From: Ostrinia nubilalis
Taxonomy: Eukaryota; Arthropoda; Insecta; Lepidoptera; Crambidae
Reading direction: 5' to 3'
Assembly: GCF_963855985.1 (NCBI RefSeq)
Contig: NC_087105.1
Span: 8,868,501-8,932,500, forward strand
Length of the DNA stretch: 64,000 bases
A program made the position numbers and the translations under genes. The first letter of the stretch is position 1. Each line of letters starts with the position of its first letter. Below the pieces are notes generated by a model. That model was not told the DNA's origin and ran no database searches. It saw only the letters and a list, made by a program, of their open reading frames with translations. Below, piece by piece: positions 44,001 to 64,000 of the stretch.

Positions 44001-47000
44001 AAATGGATTCCATCAATTGAATTAATGTAATTCGAGATATTCAATTTAGTGAAGTTCTTTGCCAATTTCAGATTTTATGAAGACGCTTTTCTATCTAATA
44101 GAATGTTTTTTGTATACTTTATAAGTAAAAAAGATAAGGGCCTGAAATCACTGCTAGAACTTACGTGTCGTTATTATTACAAGTTCAAATAATAATTATG
44201 GATATTATGTTTGACCTTTGTTATTACAATTTCTAACAAAATATCATTCGATCCAATGTGAATAAAATATGAAAGGCATTGATTCGTTTCGTCATAGCAC
44301 GAAAAATCTGATGTTGTCAATAATAGTACCAATTTACAGTAAAATTGGATTGCCTATGACATTTTTGACAATATTACAAGAGTAATCTTATTTATCTACC
44401 CGCAGAGCCTGCTGAAGAATATCTCCATAACTGAATTTGATTTATTATTCTACACACGGACTCGCGTTTGTGATGAGACCTAATTGATTTGGTCCTACTG
44501 AGTTTTTGGGCTTAGTTACTAATGTGTTTGTATTGGAAAATACAAGAGAAACTGGAAAGAACACTATGTCATTGTCATAATCTCTTTTCAGTCTCGTTAA
44601 AGCTAGCTCCGCTGAAAATGCTATGTAATTAGGGTAATGGAATATTATCAATTACTATAAGATCCGTTTCCAACCCTGACTCACGGAAAAGTGATTTATA
44701 TTATTTATTATTTCAATGCTTGTCATTGAATTAAGTATTCTGATGGACACGAGCCACAATTATAGAAATATTGCGTGTCAATACAATAGTAATATTGATC
44801 ACGCACTCGTATCCTCCTAGAGCCGGTTACCAGCAGCGGTTGACCAGTCTCGTGCTTGACGGTCGAGTCGTACTTGCACGGAAAATTGGATATTCTCCAC
44901 GGTTGCACATAAATAAAGCCCATTAGCATCTTTAACCGACCGTGAGTCACCTCTGTACCTCTGTAGAGTTTATTATCCTAATTCTTAACAATGCTGTAAG
45001 TTTAAAAACAAATAATAACGTCTATGATCACAAAATGGTTGCCAATTTCGCTAATTTCAAATAATAAGAGCTTACAATGCCCCGAAATTTAATCAACACG
45101 ACGCCAGAAAATTTTACGGATGTTCGAACAAATGAAGACAAAATTCAGACCATTTCATTGTAGACGAAAGGCGCGTACGCGGTGTCAGTGATAGATCCCC
45201 CGAACGGATCTCGATAATCTATCAAAACGCGGACAGAATATCTGGGAGCTCTTTCATGTATTTCATGTAGCTTAATCAAATATTTCTGTCGACTAATGTC
45301 TGGAATATGCTTGCGAAACAAATAGATATATGAGGTGTCGACGTTATATCCCGATTATACTAAATTTATACCCAATTGCTGTTCCATCGCTCTTTCTAGT
45401 CCAATGTTTCTCGCATTATAAAACATGCTATTATCGTCATGAATTTTAAACATATCACCAATGATATGACTCGAGGATGTCTAAGAGTATTTCATATTTG
45501 TAAATAACTCAATATTCTGATTCGCAATGACCTTGTCCAAGCGTGATTTTGTCTGGTTATTGTACTATTTATCTGCTGTTGTTTAATATGATGTCTTATT
45601 TTTATTTTAGTCGTGTAGAGCTTTTGGCTGCAGAGCTCTGCGCCCTTATATTCTAATATCTTGCATACAAAATACTGAAGGTTCTAACCCCAACTTTCTT
45701 CCAGTAAATAGTTCTTTTATTATTGGAATACTAAATCTAGGTAATCAAGAATATTCATGTAATCTGGTTCAGTCAGTGTAAAACCAATAAAAATTTTGCT
45801 TGGCAATACTGGCGACCAAACTTTTTAATTGGACAAACTGCGATTTAAAATAAAACAAGGAATCCTGTGCTACTGTCCTGTCCGCCCAACAGTTTTTTGG
45901 AAATTGGACACATTCAGTAACGGTATTAGTTATACACGTATCATTTATTGAGAGGATCTCAAAAATTGGTGTTTATAGGTACTTTTTATACGAGAACATT
46001 GCAACAGAAATGCAGCGCTTAGAACGTACGTGAAATGATGTCATTGCGACTATTATATAACAGTTGAATTTTATTACTGCATTTAACAACGCATACATTT
46101 TACGGTTCTATAATCGCACTGAACATGTGCTATCCGTGAATAATTAATTTCACAATTACAGTACAAAGCTGATCGCCGCCATACTGTCGAATACCTCGAG
46201 GAGTTTTATGGCCACCTTTTGGCACCTTTGCTCACGTCACTGTAACTACGTGTACCTTCTATTTCGAATAAAGTACTCGCCAAACTATTTCTGATCATTC
46301 GAACAGCGTTCTATGCGTTTTACCCAACAATACATATTTTACTACGCACGTGTAGCCTGGAAATACTTACACGTACTCGTTACAAACTCATTCGTCTTAG
46401 TCTTCAACAGTACGTCATGTCAGCGACAAAAGAGGAGTGAGTGGATTTATTAAGTGATGAGGTGCCAGTGATATATTTGTAATCTTTAGATTACACACAC
46501 ATTCTCCTTTTGTCACAGGGACATCCACAATATTTGAATAAGAAATTCCCGAATACCTTCCAACACCCATTTACCAGATTAACAATCTCATAAGCAGAGA
46601 AAACATAAGATTTCTCTTACGCATAAACAGGGATTCATCCGTTGTAATAAATCCAATGAAGGGATAAAAAAGATGCGTGAATAAAATATTAAATGACTTT
46701 CCAAGAAAAGTTTTCCGTCTGATGCTGCTTAATGTAAAAAGTTGGTCGAACACGATCCAGTTAAAATGCAAATGTCGAGGATTCTACGGGGACTAGTGGC
46801 TACCACTGTTCCGCTGCACTAGGTGCTTTTAACGACCATGAATATGTTCCACTATGCATAACGTAGTTAATGTGCAAAATAAGTTATGTGGAACTTGCTC
46901 CACACTCGTAATAAAAAGAGGGAGTTTGATCTACTTTCGTAGTTAGCATTCGCAGCGCATCGTCTCGCCACTAATATTTATTATGCCTCTCAGACTCAGT

Positions 47001-47400
47001 TGAGCCCCTCTCCCTAAGAACGCCTTATTAAAAGCTTTCAGCACACTTTTAAATGTGGGCCGTTTGGGCGGAGTCAACTAATAAAATAGGTATATAGGTC
47101 CCAACTTGCGGAATTGCTAAATCTTACTTAGTCGTTTTAATTTCCTTTGCTCTAAGAGCTTTCAGATAGGAACTCTCCTATGGGTTACGATAATGTCTAT
47201 TGTTCCATGTTACGTAACTTTTTCAACAAAGTCGCTCTAGGAAGGATCCAGACCATTCGGGGGTGGATCCTGCAAGTGGTTTGTGAATTTTTCACGTCGT
47301 TACGTACGTGATCCCGATGTTTGCCCAGTTAAAAGGCCCCATTAACACAGAATGGGTCTATAGTTCTTAGTTTAGGCTAAATAGCTGGTATAAGAGGCGA
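41010..47400. other. 6.4 kb without recognised genes
   Basis: No coding exon, RNA gene or repeat family was recognised. The open frames at 41516-41830 and 42751-43089 lack similarity to anything I know. Confidence 0.5.
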
Positions 47401-47429
47401 TTTGGAAAATAATTAATGTCGGTGGGGCA

Positions 47430-47640
47430 GTGTGCGAGACGCGTTAGGTAACTGGCGGCGCGAGAGCGAGAGGGCCGACGGCGCGCGCCGGCACCGCTAT
47501 TGATCGTGGGGATGACGCCCGGGGTGACCCAAATAGAGCCTTCGTGCACCCTCCGCCCCCAAACCGAACACCCTCGCGAACACCCTTCACCCGCCGGCCG
47601 CTACACGACGAATTTTCATATCATGCCGGTCCACGGCGAA
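47430..47640. other. Local GC/CpG-rich patch
   Basis: GC-rich stretch with GGCGGCGCGAGAGCGAGAGG and GGCGCGCGCCGGC in an otherwise AT-rich surrounding. It could be a regulatory element or alternative promoter; no start exon was recognised. Confidence 0.35.
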
Positions 47641-49900
47641 GGAATGGCCCACCGCTCTGATACTAATGCCTTACATAATACATCAAGAACACCCCTCTAA
47701 CTTATCTCCGCTTAAAATCTCTTTGTCCACTCGACGTCTACATAAGACCGGTATCCAGTGACCCAGTCACTGATGCTACCCCAAAATCTTGTTTGTTATT
47801 TCAGGTCAGTTCTAAAACATATTAAGCTTGTTATTCATGAAACTTATAAATGTTACTTTACTCGTTCCGTGTTCTATGACTTATCAAAAATATTAATAGC
47901 TCCCCTAGTGGCGCTTGCTATTTGAATATGACATGCACAGAGGGCGCATTAGTAACTGACCTATGCCCCGGGGACCCGGGGGTGGTTCCCAGGTAGCAAG
48001 CAAACTGGTGCATGCGTACTTTATAGTGTCCTAGTGACATATTGCAATGGTATTGATCCGTACATTTGTCGACAATAATAACTACAATTCAGAATTTATA
48101 ATGACGAATGTTATGTTTTCTGCATGTGAAATTAAAAAAAAACATCTGCGAGTATGAATCAACTGGAACAATGAATAGAAAAATCCTTTTGTTTAACGTT
48201 CCAGTCCAGAGCCGGTAAAATGAAAAATACGCTCAGAGCGAGGGCATGGCGGACGCTGAAATTGAAAAGTGCAACTTTGCGTTTTATTGTGCTGCGAGGA
48301 GGCACAGCCTCTGCGGGAGATTGCGAATAAAATGCCACTACCCTGCCTCAGCGCTTTCAGCATTTACCTCACCTCATCATTGTAATTGTATCGGCGACAG
48401 CGATTTAATATTCTGAACCCGTTAACGGTCAGGCGGTGCAGATTTTTATTGCCCAGTAACACCTTCACGAGCGAAACTTGCAGAGTTACGGGACTGCTAA
48501 GGAGGCACGTTTCCCCCTTAAATATAAAATGTAAGGGCCATATTACGTGACCAAGTGGAGTCGGAAAGTTGGTCTTTGGATGGACGGTCGAGATATGTCT
48601 ATATTTGCTGACATGTAATTACGCGGGTCAGGCCGTCAAGCGCCGGAAATTAATATCGGACAGGTGGCGCTCCTGGCCGCCCGGAAACGGAGTTGCCAAC
48701 TTGCCACGGTAGCCACTTGATAGACTAACAGGCTTCCGAATTCGCAACGATAAAAAAGGCTGCTTTTTTATGAAACTTCGTCTGTTGCTAATTGAAAAAA
48801 GTTACAAAGCCGTACGAAAATTTGCTCGGATACAAAATGTTCCCAAAAGCTCTTTTTCTTTTTTTGCAATTTTCATTGCTCTCTGAGTTTCGCTTAACTT
48901 CGGATAAACGACGAAGTTCTTGTTTGTACAACGATCTGATCAATTTATCCATCAACCTATTTCAAACTTACATTAAGGTATACTTTATTATTGGTTCTTG
49001 TTCCTGATTACTTTTCCGTCCAAATTATCTGTACAAATATTATTTTGCGGCGCGCCTCGTGTATCATCCTGGCGGGCTGATGGCGGCCGAATCAAATCGA
49101 TCATTACTGCCGTACATACATAGCACCGAATGTGCAGCAAACGGCTCTACTAAGGCAATTTATTTTATCGATTTTCTAAATATAGCCTCCTGTGTGCACC
49201 ACCATCTATGCTGCAATGAAAAATTCATGGACTTGATAATGTCGCTTCACTGAAGCGACTATTCTTCTTTACCAACCCAAGTTCTATAAGTAGCTTTTAT
49301 ATAATTTGACCTGGAAAATTATTTCTAAATCCGAGTCATAAAATTCGTAGCCTTTCAAGGTCAGACCCGCGCGGCTGATATTTTTCACTAGCACTTCCAT
49401 TCGGACAAAGGATTTAATGGAGCCAATGTAATGCGTCCGAAGCCCTTTTTCGGTTTTAATGTGGGTTTCTATTTCTCGATGGTGAGGTAATAAATTTTGG
49501 AGCGCTCCAAAAGCGAGACTCGCGGATTTAGTCAGCCGGGAATCGCGGCTACTTAGAACGGGCACAGCAATAAAATGTTTACGTCTACAATTTATTTATG
49601 TACGGAGGTTATGACATTATCATAAAACGAATGCTATAAAACGAGCTCAGATATATTCTTTCGATATAAAATTTCTATATAGTTCGATAAAATCAAATCT
49701 ACTACACGCATGATTTAAATCTGGACACACATTGTTTCAAAAGCTATGAATAGTCTAGTCGCCCTTCATAGTAAATAACCTACTTCACCCTTATCCGGTA
49801 TCCTTAATGCAAGGAAAATACTCTCTCGTTTAAAATTCATTCTCAAGATAAAGCCGTCTGTCAATACTCAACATTACATTAAGGTTGGGCGCGTCGAAAA
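47641..49900. other. 2.3 kb without recognised genes
   Basis: Nothing supported. The short frames are not convincing. Confidence 0.5.
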
Positions 49901-50543
49901 CGATCCTCCGGTCTGCCTCCGCCGCCCTACCAACAAGTTCCTCGTAAATTTTTATCACCGCCGTCGACTGACTGCAGATATCTGAAAACGTCGCTGTTAT
50001 CTGATTTAAAGAAGTAACATTTTTGCGTTATGATAAATGTAAGGATATTAGGATGCGACTCGGGGTATGGCGTTGATCAGGAAGGCTGTCATCGTACCGG
50101 TTGTGGAAGGTTAGCTCGCGGAGCCGCGAGGGGCGGGCGCGACGGTAGAGGGCGCCCTGCGCGGCTGCGCGCGACGGTGGCGGCGCGGCGGCAGCGCTGG
50201 CGTCGTGACGCAGTGTGACGTCAGTGCGCCGTCGGCTCAATACGCGCTGGCCCCATCGTCAGTCGCCGCCCGAACCAGGCCGCCGAACGTCGCGCCTTGG
50301 CCATCCGCGCTCATACTCATACCGGGTTTTAGTTTCGTACCACGATGACATAGCCCTAGTGCCGTGCAACGAGACTACGTGAAGCGCACATATTTTTAAG
50401 TTTTTTCGTTGGAACGAGGAAACCGTAAAGGTCCCCGTTGTTGCAGAACTAGCGACGACCCACCCCATTCCGTTGAGGGACAGAGGCGAGACCAAGAGGC
50501 GGCTTACACCTTTTTATCCGCCTTTTTATAAAGACTAGCGAAA
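49900..50543 (+). promoter_or_regulatory. CpG-rich probable promoter and 5' UTR of the Na+/K+-ATPase alpha gene
   Basis: The GC content rises sharply (GGCGGCGCGGCGGCAGCGC near 50177) with frequent CpG and a TGACGTCAGTGCGCC motif near 50217. It directly precedes the MGE start exon at 50544. No TATA box or start site was fixed. Promoter status is inferred from composition and position. Confidence 0.55.
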
Positions 50544-63628
<13,085 letters not shown>

Positions 63629-63676
63629 GTAAGTTTAATTATATGGCCCTTGTACGATTCATTTTGAAAGAATATT

Positions 63677-63789
63677 ATCATCATCATCATCATTTCAGCC
63701 ATAAGAAGTCCACTGCAGAACATAGGCCTCCCCCAATGATTTCTATATTGACTAGGTAGTAGCGGCCTACATCCAGCGCCTTCCTGTTA
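63677..63789 (-). mobile_element. RTE family B 3' fragment, antisense
   Basis: An ATC microsatellite followed by ATTTCAGCCATAAGAAGTCC and AACATAGGCCTCCCCCAATG is the reverse complement of the family B 3' end. Confidence 0.75.
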
Positions 63790-64000
63790 AAGCTAAGAAA
63801 GATCAAGATCTGAAAAACCTTTCTGGTTTGAAATATTGGCCAGATGAACAGGATCTTATTTGAAACAAACTGCAGCATCTCTAATATACTAACCTTTATC
63901 ACATTATAAGCTTCGTCGACTCATAAAACAAGATTTACTAAAACAGCAATCTATATTTGACTTGCAACTCATCAAAACATTTCACTCGTTAATCTTTCCA

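Noticed and set aside
47367..47700. Frames in a GC-rich patch
   Set aside because: GC-rich DNA lowers stop frequency; no similarity or splice sites seen.
49284..49565. 93-codon minus-strand frame
   Set aside because: No recognisable domain or supporting signals.

Overview
The window is insect nuclear DNA, almost certainly from a moth or butterfly. Genes are split by GT-AG introns, and intergenic DNA is full of lepidopteran-type interspersed repeats (RTE-clade retrotransposon 3' ends, SINE-like units, MITEs). The two recognisable protein genes are an insect Golgi alpha-mannosidase II and an insect Na+/K+-ATPase alpha subunit. No rRNA, tRNA or CRISPR was recognised. All exon limits below were derived by eye from splice sites and reading-frame continuity.

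Layout. Positions 1-2127 hold the 3' two-thirds of an RTE-type retrotransposon (+ strand). Positions 2138-17999 hold, on the minus strand, 14 exons of a Golgi alpha-mannosidase II gene (GH38). They give 868 in-frame codons from the membrane-anchor start to the C-terminal half; the last roughly 240 codons would lie beyond the left edge, past the retrotransposon. Its introns are packed with mobile elements. Several exons exist as tandem extra copies: exon 8 (a fragment), exon 11 (an in-frame 174-bp duplication), exon 13 (seven copies plus a stub) and exon 14 (five copies).

Positions 18000-18686 look like a short bidirectional promoter region. A candidate coding first exon (MASKESLD) lies at 18687 on the plus strand. 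About 31 kb (18.7-50.5 kb) then carries no gene I can support. It is comparatively poor in mobile DNA but includes a 178-bp tandem repeat broken by a hAT-like MITE (27.3-28.3 kb), a 2.4-kb hAT-like element with a nested RTE relic (28.7-31.1 kb), a 5'-truncated RTE copy (34.2 kb) and a 1.7-kb hAT-like element filled with a 103-bp minisatellite (39.3-41.0 kb).

A GC/CpG-rich block at 49.9-50.5 kb precedes the first coding exon (MGE) of the Na+/K+-ATPase alpha gene on the plus strand. Its exons run 50544-63628, with a cassette-like N-terminal exon at 55619, and give about 696 codons of an expected 1,000-1,040; the 3' exons lie beyond the right edge. Exon 10 of this gene also has decayed tandem copies.

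The two proteins are not obviously linked in function: one trims N-glycans in the Golgi, the other is the plasma-membrane sodium pump. The most unusual theme is repeated local duplication of single exons in both genes. The next is a hAT-like transposon whose 8-bp target-site duplication copies the splice acceptor of mannosidase exon 12.
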